From Glaciecola sp. UBA1851 (lineage in GTDB: Bacteria > Pseudomonadota > Gammaproteobacteria > Enterobacterales > Alteromonadaceae): DNA of 12,391 nt. This document shows positions 6,042 to 12,391 of the stretch, piece after piece; the first letter of the stretch is position 1, and each line of letters begins with the position of its first letter. The notes beneath the pieces were generated by a model, which was not told the DNA's origin, did not search any database, and saw only the letters and a program-made list of their open reading frames with translations. Location: positions 1-12,391 of the forward strand of contig DDIL01000194.1 in NCBI GenBank assembly GCA_002338515.1, read 5' to 3'. The translations under genes and the position numbers were made by a program.

Positions 6042-7532
6042 ATGCATATTGTCCCACAATTAATTAATGGTGAATTTGTCCATTCAGCTAATCAAGATTT
6101 TATATCGGTGACTAATCCTGCCAATAACGAAGAAATAGCTAAGCTACCTGTATCCACAGAACAAGAAATAGAACAAGCGGTGCAAGCAGCGAAGGAAGCT
6201 TTTAAGACGTGGCGAAAAGTGCCTATTTCTGAGCGTGCAAGAGTGATGCTTAGGTATCAACATTTACTCAAAGAAAATCACGATGAAATTGCCACTATTC
6301 TTGCCAAAGAAACAGGTAAAACCTTTGATGATGCGAAAGGTGATGTGTGGCGAGGTATAGAAGTGGTTGAGCAAGCCGCTAATGTGGCGTCGCTTATGAT
6401 GGGTGAAACGGTAGAGAATGTTGCGACTAACATTGATACCTATAGCATGATCCAGCCATTAGGTGTGTGTTTGGGGATTACTCCATTTAACTTTCCAGCC
6501 ATGATCCCCTTGTGGATGTTCCCCATGGCTGTGGCTTGTGGTAATACCTTTGTGCTCAAACCATCCGAGCAAGACCCAAATACACCAATGAAACTTGCTG
6601 AATTATTTATACAAGCAGGTGCGCCTAAGGGGGTATTAAATGTTGTGCATGGAAGAGGTGACCAAGTTAATTACTTACTTCAACACGATGATATTAAAGC
6701 GGTATCGTTTGTTGGCAGTGTGCCGGTAGGACAACATATATATAGAACCGCTACGCAAAATATGAAGCGAGCTCAGTGTTTTGCAGGCGCAAAAAATCAT
6801 AGCGTTATTATGCCTGATGCAAATAAAGAACAAGTACTGAATAACTTAGTGGGCGCAAGTGTAGGGGCTGCAGGTCAGCGTTGTATGGCAATATCTGTGG
6901 CGGTTTTTGTAGGCGATAGCCAAAATTGGATAGATGAGCTTGCTGAGAAAATTGGCCGAGTAACGCCGGGTTTATGGGATGATAAACAAGCTGGCTTTGG
7001 ACCACTTATTTCTCCCCAAGCAAAAGCGCGTGTATTGTCACTAATAGAGCAAGGTAAACAAGAAGGAGCAAAAATATTAGTAGATGGTAGTCATTTTACG
7101 GTTGAAGGTTATGAACAAGGCAATTGGATTGGTCCTACCGTGTTTACTGATGTTACCGCCGATATGGAAATTTATAAACAAGAAATATTTGGCCCGGTTT
7201 TATGTTGCGTGCAAGTACCAACATTAGCGGATGCAATTGAGTTTGTTAACAATAACCCTTATGGCAATGGTACCTCTATCTTTACTGCAAGTGGTGCTGC
7301 CGCACATACTTATCAAAATGAAGTAGAAGTAGGGCAAGTGGGAATTAATGTTCCTATTCCTGTGCCGCTGCCGTTCTTCTCATTTACGGGCTGGAAAAAT
7401 TCGTTTTATGGTGATTTACACGCATATGGTAAACAAGCTATCCGATTTTATACAGAAACGAAAACGATTACAGCTCGTTGGTTTGATGATGAAACCGTAT
7501 CTACACCCAATATGACAATTAACTTGCGTTAG
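6042..7532 (+). CDS. mmsA: CoA-acylating methylmalonate-semialdehyde dehydrogenase
   Basis: MmsA converts methylmalonate semialdehyde (and malonate semialdehyde) with NAD+ and CoA to propionyl-CoA (or acetyl-CoA) and CO2, the last step of the valine branch. The 496-aa product is a full-length aldehyde dehydrogenase superfamily member. Visible are PFNFP (148-152, including the oxyanion-hole Asn150), the NAD-binding VSFVGSVPVG (221-230) and catalytic Cys281 in GQRCMAISVAVFVG. The stretch FAGAKNH (247-253) replaces the ELGGK motif that carries the general-base Glu in hydrolytic enzymes; this is the mark of the CoA-dependent MmsA family. EIFGPVLC follows near residue 384. The ATG at 6042 gives the usual MmsA N-terminus with a modest AGAGAA site at 6031-6036. 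It is the first gene of the operon and lies 8 bp before acdH. Confidence 0.96.
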   Translation: MHIVPQLINGEFVHSANQDFISVTNPANNEEIAKLPVSTEQEIEQAVQAAKEAFKTWRKVPISERARVMLRYQHLLKENHDEIATILAKETGKTFDDAKGDVWRGIEVVEQAANVASLMMGETVENVATNIDTYSMIQPLGVCLGITPFNFPAMIPLWMFPMAVACGNTFVLKPSEQDPNTPMKLAELFIQAGAPKGVLNVVHGRGDQVNYLLQHDDIKAVSFVGSVPVGQHIYRTATQNMKRAQCFAGAKNHSVIMPDANKEQVLNNLVGASVGAAGQRCMAISVAVFVGDSQNWIDELAEKIGRVTPGLWDDKQAGFGPLISPQAKARVLSLIEQGKQEGAKILVDGSHFTVEGYEQGNWIGPTVFTDVTADMEIYKQEIFGPVLCCVQVPTLADAIEFVNNNPYGNGTSIFTASGAAAHTYQNEVEVGQVGINVPIPVPLPFFSFTGWKNSFYGDLHAYGKQAIRFYTETKTITARWFDDETVSTPNMTINLR

Positions 7533-7540
7533 GGGGGCAT

Positions 7541-8695
7541 ATGAATTTTGAGTTAAATGAAGATCAACAAGCTTTTGCCGATACCGCTAGGCAATTTGCT
7601 GAGCAAGAGCTAGCGCCTTATGCAGCGCAGTGGGATAGAGAACATCACTTTCCTGTTGATGTGATACAAAAAGCAGGGGAGTTAGGGTTTTGTAGTTTAT
7701 ACACGCCTGAAGATGCAGGCGGGTTAGGTTTATCACGTTTAGATTCATCTATTATATTTGAACAACTCGCTATGGGGTGCACCACTACTACCGCTATGTT
7801 GACCATTCATAATATGGCCACTTGGATGATTGCTACTTGGGGCACCAATTCAGTTAAATCTAAATGGATGGATGAGTTAGTGACCGGCCAAGCCATTGCA
7901 AGTTATTGTTTAACTGAACCGGGCAATGGGTCAGACGCCGCAAATTTACGCACCAGTGCCAAACAAGTGGGTGATGAATTCATATTAAATGGCGCAAAAG
8001 TATTTATTTCAGGTGCAGGTGCAACGCAAGTATTAGTGGTAATGGCCAGAACTGGTGAGGCAGGTGCGGGTGGAATATCGGCATTTTTTGTGCCTGCAGA
8101 TACCCCAGGTATTGAATATGGCAAAGCAGAAGAAAAAATGGGTTGGAATGCTCAGCCTACTCGTATGGTGACATTTGTTGATGTGAAAATACCAAAAGAA
8201 TATTTGTTGGGCGAGCTTGGGCAAGGCTTTAAGTTTGCTATGCAAGGTTTGGATGGCGGACGTATTAATATTGCCACATGCTCAATAGGGACTGCCCAAC
8301 AAGCGCTCAATACTGCTAATGCCTATATGCAAGATAGAAATCAATTTGGTAAGCCCTTAAGCGCGTTTCAAGCTCTACAATTTAAGCTAGCGGATATGGC
8401 GACTGAATTAGTTGCTGCTCGTCATTTAGTGCGTTTAGCGGCTAGTAAGTTAGATACCAATCATGCTGACAAAACTACCTATTGCGCTATGGCCAAACGT
8501 TTTGCTACCGATGTAGGGTTTGAGGTGTGTAATCAGGCCTTACAAATACATGGTGGTTATGGCTATATAAAAGAATATCCGCTTGAACGTCATGTAAGAG
8601 ATGTGCGTGTTCATCAAATATTGGAAGGCACAAATGAAATAATGCGGGTAATTATTGCTAGGCGTTTATTATCTGACATGAAAGAAGTGTTATAG
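7541..8695 (+). CDS. acdH: Acyl-CoA dehydrogenase, probably isobutyryl-CoA dehydrogenase
   Basis: This FAD flavoprotein very probably oxidises isobutyryl-CoA to methacrylyl-CoA (and perhaps 2-methylbutyryl-CoA to tiglyl-CoA), passing electrons to electron-transfer flavoprotein. At 384 aa it is of normal length. The N-terminal helical domain is followed by acyl-CoA dehydrogenase signature 1 (CLTEPGNGSD, 123-132). The C-terminal signature 2 runs from QIHGGYGYIKEYPLERHVRD into HQILEGTNEIMR, where Glu362 is the expected catalytic base of the short-chain/isobutyryl type. Substrate preference is inferred from its position between mmsA and the 3-hydroxyisobutyryl-CoA hydrolase and from resemblance to ACAD8-like enzymes; it cannot be read from the sequence alone. 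The ATG at 7541 follows a G-rich site (AGGGGGG, 7531-7537) overlapping the mmsA stop. The stop codon lies in the left arm of a hairpin. Confidence 0.92.
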   Translation: MNFELNEDQQAFADTARQFAEQELAPYAAQWDREHHFPVDVIQKAGELGFCSLYTPEDAGGLGLSRLDSSIIFEQLAMGCTTTTAMLTIHNMATWMIATWGTNSVKSKWMDELVTGQAIASYCLTEPGNGSDAANLRTSAKQVGDEFILNGAKVFISGAGATQVLVVMARTGEAGAGGISAFFVPADTPGIEYGKAEEKMGWNAQPTRMVTFVDVKIPKEYLLGELGQGFKFAMQGLDGGRINIATCSIGTAQQALNTANAYMQDRNQFGKPLSAFQALQFKLADMATELVAARHLVRLAASKLDTNHADKTTYCAMAKRFATDVGFEVCNQALQIHGGYGYIKEYPLERHVRDVRVHQILEGTNEIMRVIIARRLLSDMKEVL

Positions 8696-8766
8696 CCGAT
8701 ATGCAGGACTAATATTTGCAATATTAACGAGTGATTTTAAGCAGACATGTTAATCGGCTATTTTTT
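8692..8766 (+). terminator. Long-loop terminator-like hairpin inside the operon
   Basis: ATAGCCGAT (8692-8700, containing the acdH stop codon) pairs perfectly with ATCGGCTAT (8753-8761), followed immediately by six T (8761-8766). The 52-nt loop holds a second small hairpin, AATATT-TGC-AATATT (8711-8725). The shape is that of an intrinsic terminator with an unusually long loop, placed between genes of one pathway, so it could attenuate transcription or stabilise the upstream mRNA. Confidence 0.45.
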
Positions 8767-8783
8767 AAAACAAGGGAGGCATT

Positions 8784-9971
8784 GTGGATAAAAACAAAGA
8801 AACATCAGATAGTAAATTGTTAGTTAGCTATAAGCCTTTATCAAATAATCAGAAAATTGGCGTAGTGACGCTGAATAAACCAAAGGCATTAAATGCCCTC
8901 GATTTAGATATGATAGGCATGTTTTTAGCCCAACTAGAAACTTGGCGGCATGATGAAAGTGTGCAAGCTATTTTTGTTGATAGTGCATGTGAAAAAGCAT
9001 TTTGCGCCGGTGGCGATATTGTATCTATTTATAAAGCAATGGATGCGTTAGGCGGTGATGCTATAAACAATGCACAAGTGGGTGAAGCAACGGTTGAATT
9101 TTTTGCTCAAGAGTATCGCTTAGATTATTGTTTACATAGTTATCCTAAGCCAGTTATTACTTGGGGACATGGCATTATTATGGGGGGTGGTTTAGGTGTG
9201 TTTGCCGGAGGCCATATTAAAATAGTAACTGAAACCTCAAGAGTGGCGATGCCTGAAATCACTATTGGTTTGTTTCCTGATGTAGGTGCCAGTTACTTCT
9301 TAAATAAAATGCCTAAAGGTATGGGGAAGTTTTTGGGTTTAACCGCTTCTAGTATGAATGCGAAAGATTGCTTAACAGCAAACCTTGCTGATTATTTTAT
9401 TCCAAATCACAACAAATCTAATTTTCTAAATGAGTTAACGAAGCAGTCAAATTTAAGTAAAGAGAGTATTAACGCCTTCTGTAAAAACTGGTGCGATAAC
9501 ATCAATGTAAAAAAAGAAACCGTTGACTTGGTCGCCAATTTACAACCCTTTTATGAGTGCTTGGGTAAGTTTGACGAGTTAGATTCACTTTCCCAAATTC
9601 ACGCTTACTTAAAAGATTTAAGTGAATCTTTTCCTTCCAATACATTTATTAAAAAAGCAATGAGTGGATTTGAAAACGGCAGCACCACTACCGCTCACTT
9701 GGTTCAAGAACAGTTAAAAAGAGGCAAGCATTTGAGTTTAGCCGATTGCTTCAAAATGGAATTAAATATGGCCTATGGTTGTATTGTGTCAGGTGAGTTT
9801 AAAGAGGGAATTAGAGCCCTGTTAATTGATAAAGATAACGCACCTAATTGGCAATATAAAAACTATGAAGATGTGTCAATAAATGCAATAGAGCGTCACT
9901 TCAATCACTACAATAATAACAATCACCCGTTAGGTCATATAGAGCTAACCTTTGGAGAACACTATGCGTAA
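8784..9971 (+). CDS. 3-hydroxyisobutyryl-CoA hydrolase (crotonase superfamily)
   Basis: The product (HIBCH type; the Shewanella counterpart is called ivdE) hydrolyses 3-hydroxyisobutyryl-CoA to 3-hydroxyisobutyrate and CoA. This removes the CoA so that MmsB can act and keeps methacrylyl-CoA low. The 395-aa protein is longer than true enoyl-CoA hydratases (about 260 aa). It shows LNKPKALNALDLDM (30-43), the CoA oxyanion-hole block FCAGGDI (73-79), HGIIMGGGLGVFAGG (129-143) and MPEITIGLFPDVGASYFL (156-173). Glu158 and Asp166 match the catalytic pair spacing of human HIBCH (Glu169/Asp177). The start is GTG at 8784 behind GGGAGG (8774-8779), an in-frame choice with a short 4-nt spacer. It follows acdH after 88 bp and overlaps mmsB by 8 nt, so those two are translationally coupled. 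Confidence 0.93.
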   Translation: MDKNKETSDSKLLVSYKPLSNNQKIGVVTLNKPKALNALDLDMIGMFLAQLETWRHDESVQAIFVDSACEKAFCAGGDIVSIYKAMDALGGDAINNAQVGEATVEFFAQEYRLDYCLHSYPKPVITWGHGIIMGGGLGVFAGGHIKIVTETSRVAMPEITIGLFPDVGASYFLNKMPKGMGKFLGLTASSMNAKDCLTANLADYFIPNHNKSNFLNELTKQSNLSKESINAFCKNWCDNINVKKETVDLVANLQPFYECLGKFDELDSLSQIHAYLKDLSESFPSNTFIKKAMSGFENGSTTTAHLVQEQLKRGKHLSLADCFKMELNMAYGCIVSGEFKEGIRALLIDKDNAPNWQYKNYEDVSINAIERHFNHYNNNNHPLGHIELTFGEHYA

Positions 9972-10848
9972 TATCGCTTTTTTCGGTTTAGGTAACATGG
10001 GCGCTTCCATGGCAATTAATTTGCTAAAAGCAGGCCATGTAGTCAGCGTATTTGACTTGGTGCAATCGCAAGTTGATAAGTTGGTTGAGCAAGGCGCAAT
10101 GGGCGCTGCCTCAGACAAACAAGCAGTTGAAAACGCACAAGTAGTCATTAGCATGCTACCGGCGGGTAAACATGTTAAATCACTGTATGAAAGCATACTA
10201 AATTCGTGTAATGAAAATACGTTGTTTATTGATTGCAGTACAATTGATGCAAGTGAAGCTAAAGAGTTGAACAGCATAGTCACACAAGCTGGGCATAGGT
10301 TTGTGGATGCACCAGTCTCTGGCGGTGTGGCGGGGGCCGCTGCAGGCACTTTAACCTTCATTATGGGAGGCGAAGCGCAAGTTGTAGAAGAAGCTCAAAC
10401 AATTCTTAAAGGTATGGGGAAACACTGTTTTCATGCCGGTGGAGCGGGTGCAGGTCAAATTGCTAAAATATGCAATAATATGCTTTTAGCTGTGCTAATG
10501 GCGGGAACGAGTGAAGCGCTAAAAATGGCCATGGATAATGGTTTAGATCCGGCGGTTATGTCTGAGATAATGAAACAAAGCTCAGGTAATAACTGGACAT
10601 TACAAAATTACAATCCAGTCCCTGATGTTATGCCAAACGTGCCATCATCAAATAATTATGAAGGTGGCTTTATGGTTGATTTAATGAATAAAGATTTAGG
10701 GCTTGCCGCGTCGGCCGCAACACAATCAAATTCATTAACACCTATGGCATCCATCGCTAAATCGCTATATCACTTGCACGGACTCAAAGGTAATGGGAAA
10801 AAAGATTTCTCTTCCATTTTTGAATCGTTTTGCAATACTAAGCGCTAA
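9964..10848 (+). CDS. mmsB: 3-hydroxyisobutyrate dehydrogenase
   Basis: MmsB oxidises 3-hydroxyisobutyrate to methylmalonate semialdehyde with NAD+, feeding MmsA. The 294-aa product is a full-length beta-hydroxyacid dehydrogenase. It shows the dinucleotide-binding FFGLGNMG (6-13), the substrate-binding DAPVSGGVAGAAAGT (115-129), catalytic Lys168 in GAGQIAKICNNM, and the C-terminal block MNKDLGLA. I chose ATG 9964 over the in-frame TTG at 9952: GGAGA (9954-9958) sits 5 nt before the ATG, and the TTG would itself overlap that site. The chosen start overlaps the hydrolase stop by 8 nt (9964-9971). It is the last valine gene; gmhB follows after 26 bp. Confidence 0.95.
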   Translation: MRNIAFFGLGNMGASMAINLLKAGHVVSVFDLVQSQVDKLVEQGAMGAASDKQAVENAQVVISMLPAGKHVKSLYESILNSCNENTLFIDCSTIDASEAKELNSIVTQAGHRFVDAPVSGGVAGAAAGTLTFIMGGEAQVVEEAQTILKGMGKHCFHAGGAGAGQIAKICNNMLLAVLMAGTSEALKMAMDNGLDPAVMSEIMKQSSGNNWTLQNYNPVPDVMPNVPSSNNYEGGFMVDLMNKDLGLAASAATQSNSLTPMASIAKSLYHLHGLKGNGKKDFSSIFESFCNTKR

Positions 10849-10874
10849 CACTTAGTCGATATATAAGGCATTTT

Positions 10875-11459
10875 TTGTCGAGTCTTGATCGTTCCTTAGT
10901 CCCTGCATTATTCTTAGACCGTGATGGCGTGGTAAACGTTAATCATGGTTATGTGCATACGCCAGATAAATTTGATTTTATTCCAGGTATTTTTGACCTT
11001 GTTCGAAAAGCGAATGAGCTTGGCTTGTTGGTTGTCATTGTGACAAATCAGTCGGGAATAGGGCGGGGGTATTATTCTGAAAATACATTTTTGAAACTTA
11101 CTGATTGGATGCTTGCAGAGTTTGAACAACAAGGTGCGCTGATAACTGACGTTTTGTATTGCCCACACCATCCCAATGAAGCAAATGAGCCTTATAAGGT
11201 AGAGTGTGAATGTAGAAAGCCGAACAAAGGTTTAGCGATTGAAGCTGCTAACAAACATAATATTGATTTAACAAAGTCTATTATGGTGGGAGATAAGCCT
11301 ATTGATATTGAATTTGCCCTAAAAGCTAGTATGAAGCATGCATATTATTTTAAAAACGAACTTGAAACTAAAGATGTAACCGAAGAAGAAAATACTGTCA
11401 TAACAAAACTCACAGTAACGCTTATTAACACATTAGAACAAGTGAAATTTAATCGGTAG
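10875..11459 (+). CDS. gmhB: D-glycero-beta-D-manno-heptose-1,7-bisphosphate 7-phosphatase
   Basis: GmhB removes the C7 phosphate of heptose 1,7-bisphosphate in ADP-heptose synthesis for the lipopolysaccharide inner core. The 194-aa HAD-superfamily phosphatase has motif I FLDRDGVVN (Asp15 nucleophile, Asp17 acid/base), motif II VTNQSGIGRG (Thr57), Lys115 in CRKP and motif IV VGDKPID (Asp140, Asp144). The GmhB zinc site is intact: Cys96 and His98 in CPHHP, Cys111 and Cys113 in CECRKP. GYVH near residue 25 is also family-typical. The start is TTG at 10875 behind TAAGG (10864-10868) with a 6-nt spacer. It is unrelated in function to the valine genes but lies 26 bp after mmsB with no terminator between, so it is probably co-transcribed. 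No clear terminator follows, only 21 bp before the convergent gene. Confidence 0.94.
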   Translation: MSSLDRSLVPALFLDRDGVVNVNHGYVHTPDKFDFIPGIFDLVRKANELGLLVVIVTNQSGIGRGYYSENTFLKLTDWMLAEFEQQGALITDVLYCPHHPNEANEPYKVECECRKPNKGLAIEAANKHNIDLTKSIMVGDKPIDIEFALKASMKHAYYFKNELETKDVTEEENTVITKLTVTLINTLEQVKFNR

Positions 11460-11480
11460 CATCCTTGCACCTCTGCACCC

Positions 11481-12143
11481 TTACAACTTTGACGATTCAG
11501 AATTATCCTGCTTTTTAGTTCCATCCGTCGTTTTAGTTTGCTCGGTTTCTAACGTTTTGCCCAGCTCCTTAGTATCCGCTAACGATTTAGTCTCATCTGC
11601 TGCTTCAGTCTCAATTGCTGTTTGGGTTATATCTGTTGCTTGATTTAAATCTATTTTTTGAGGGTCATCGATTACTTGGGTGGTATCCAGCGAATTATTG
11701 TCATCAGTTGTCTGAATCTGATCAGGCATTGGTTCTTCGGTCTGCATTACAGGAATACTTATTACAATTAATTTGTCTTTTTTATCCTCGATATTAAACG
11801 AACATTCACCACAGTAACCGTCTTTACCCGCGCAATCATCAATATCATTTTTAAATGTGTCGTCTAGAGACAATTTACATTGATATTGATTACCGGTATC
11901 AAGGTCAAAAACCATTTCATTACCTTCAATGATCAAGTCGTTAAAACTATACGGTCGTTCAGCATGGTGCATTGTAATTTTATAGCTTATATCATCGTCA
12001 TTTAAAACGATATCAAATATGGTTGAAACAAATTGTTCTTCATCAAATTTAATCTGACCTTGCAATTCGCCTGTTTCGAGTTCTGTCGAGTTAACCATAT
12101 AAGCTGTTGAGGTTATCAGTAGCATTATTAGTAATGTTTTCAT
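11481..12143 (-). CDS. Acidic exported protein of unknown function
   Basis: I do not recognise this 220-aa protein. Residues 1-19 look like a Sec signal peptide (MKTLLIMLLITSTAYMVNS) with plausible cleavage after Ser19; no lipobox Cys is present, so it is probably periplasmic or secreted. Residues about 20-132 appear beta-rich and acidic and contain the only four cysteines (89, 104, 111, 114), including a CGEC motif that could form disulfides or bind metal. Residues 133-220 are a low-complexity tail rich in Thr, Asp, Glu, Gln and Lys with loose repeats (DTTQVIDD, DITQTAIETE, TKTTDGTKKQ), likely disordered. The ATG at 12141-12143 has a purine-rich AAGAAGAAAG stretch just upstream. The gene is monocistronic and converges on gmhB. 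The tail could misalign with unrelated low-complexity proteins in searches. Confidence 0.75.
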   Translation of the reverse strand: MKTLLIMLLITSTAYMVNSTELETGELQGQIKFDEEQFVSTIFDIVLNDDDISYKITMHHAERPYSFNDLIIEGNEMVFDLDTGNQYQCKLSLDDTFKNDIDDCAGKDGYCGECSFNIEDKKDKLIVISIPVMQTEEPMPDQIQTTDDNNSLDTTQVIDDPQKIDLNQATDITQTAIETEAADETKSLADTKELGKTLETEQTKTTDGTKKQDNSESSKL

Positions 12144-12160
12144 ATCTTTCTTCTTTTTTG

Positions 12161-12174
12161 TTAACTACAGTTAA
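12161..12174. repeat. Small inverted repeat upstream of the exported-protein gene
   Basis: TTAACT (12161-12166) and AGTTAA (12169-12174) form a 6-bp dyad around AC, 18-31 bp upstream of the start codon at 12143. Its position suits an operator, but short AT-rich dyads are common. Confidence 0.35.
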
Positions 12175-12177
12175 TTT

Positions 12178-12213
12178 GGGACTACTGTTTGTTTAGGGAC
12201 TACTGTTTGTTTA
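12178..12213. repeat. Perfect tandem duplication of an 18-bp unit
   Basis: GGGACTACTGTTTGTTTA occurs at 12178-12195 and again, without a mismatch, at 12196-12213. It lies 35-70 bp upstream of the exported-protein start and abuts the REP-like array. Confidence 0.92.
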
Positions 12214-12217
12214 ACAA

Positions 12218-12329
12218 CCTCGTCATGCTCGAAGGCGTAACACCCTCGTCATGCTCGCGCAGGCATAACACCCCGTCATGCTCGCGGAGGCATAACACCC
12301 TCGTCATGCTCGCGGAGGCGAGCATCTCC
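12218..12329. repeat. Tandem array of four REP-like palindromic units
   Basis: Four adjacent units start at 12218, 12244, 12272 and 12299, each 26-31 bp and built on CCTCGTCATGCTCGCGGAGG, with the linker CATAACAC (CGTAACAC in unit 1) joining the first three to the next. Unit 1 has lost two bases of CGCG, unit 2 has a G-to-C change, and unit 3 lacks a T. Only the last unit keeps the whole palindrome ATGCTCGC-GGAG-GCGAGCAT (12306-12325), an 8-bp stem with a 4-nt loop. This resembles dispersed intergenic palindromes of many proteobacteria. Confidence 0.88.
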
Positions 12330-12391
12330 TAAAAAGCCCAACAAAGTCGAATAACACTCGGACTTCCTGTGACGATTTTGGAGATTACCGC
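12330..12391. other. Intergenic tail beyond the repeat array
   Basis: No open frame, promoter or hairpin of note is visible to the window edge. A loose dyad (AGTCGA near 12346, TCGGACT near 12358) is present. The stretch may belong to a longer repeat module continuing outside the window, but that cannot be judged here. Confidence 0.3.

Noticed and set aside
5859..6059. 66-residue minus-strand open frame in the divergent promoter region
   Set aside because: It runs across the mmsA promoter and start codon, has no family resemblance and an AT-driven composition; it is best explained as chance.
9952..9963. TTG at 9952 as an earlier start of mmsB
   Set aside because: It overlaps the GGAGA ribosome binding site that serves the ATG at 9964, adds four residues not typical of the Rossmann N-terminus, and has no site of its own.
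12218..12329. Repeat array read as a CRISPR
   Set aside because: The units are directly adjacent with only about 8 bp of shared linker; there are no unique 30-bp spacers and no cas genes.
1..12391. tRNA, rRNA, riboswitch, phage, plasmid or transposase features
   Set aside because: I looked for cloverleaf-like segments, long structured leaders and mobile-element protein motifs on both strands and saw none; base composition and gene order look like ordinary chromosome.

Overview
The window looks like chromosomal DNA of a low-to-moderate GC marine gammaproteobacterium, most likely of the order Alteromonadales. This rests on SohB, the YbgI-type Nif3 protein, CmoM and GmhB all aligning closely with their E. 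coli counterparts as I recall them. It also rests on a valine-degradation cluster arranged as in Shewanella and its relatives. Species was not determined; no search was run.

Layout. Left (1-3463): the probable C-terminal tail of an unidentified membrane protein, then sohB (inner-membrane S49 peptidase) closed by a strong terminator. Next comes a small Lys/Ala-rich uncharacterised gene on the minus strand, facing sohB and diverging from a nif3/ybgI gene, followed by cmoM (wobble-uridine tRNA methyltransferase). Middle (3444-6041): on the minus strand, a two-cysteine glutathione-peroxidase-type thiol peroxidase whose 3' end overlaps cmoM by 20 bp, and an orphan response regulator with a long TPR-like tail. 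Right (6042-11459): a plus-strand operon mmsA - acyl-CoA dehydrogenase - 3-hydroxyisobutyryl-CoA hydrolase - mmsB, followed closely by gmhB (LPS heptose phosphatase). Far right: a convergent gene for an acidic exported protein of unknown function, a tandem 18-bp duplication, and a tandem array of REP-like palindromic units ending near the window edge.

How the genes work together. The four central genes cover distal valine catabolism: isobutyryl-CoA to methacrylyl-CoA, 3-hydroxyisobutyryl-CoA to 3-hydroxyisobutyrate, then methylmalonate semialdehyde, then propionyl-CoA. The hydratase step (methacrylyl-CoA to 3-hydroxyisobutyryl-CoA) is not encoded here. It is absent from the acdH-hydrolase junction, where a terminator-like long-loop hairpin sits instead. 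A good sigma70-like promoter precedes mmsA, with a near-perfect 16-bp palindrome over its -10/start region that resembles (from memory) the operator of the MerR-family branched-chain amino acid regulator LiuR.

The rest is mostly housekeeping. I see no phage, plasmid, transposase, CRISPR, tRNA or rRNA, and no convincing wholly new system. The least understood items are the TPR response regulator, the Lys/Ala-rich 126-aa protein, the exported acidic protein, and the repeats at the two ends. Four of the eleven identified genes use TTG or GTG starts, each supported by a well-placed ribosome binding site.
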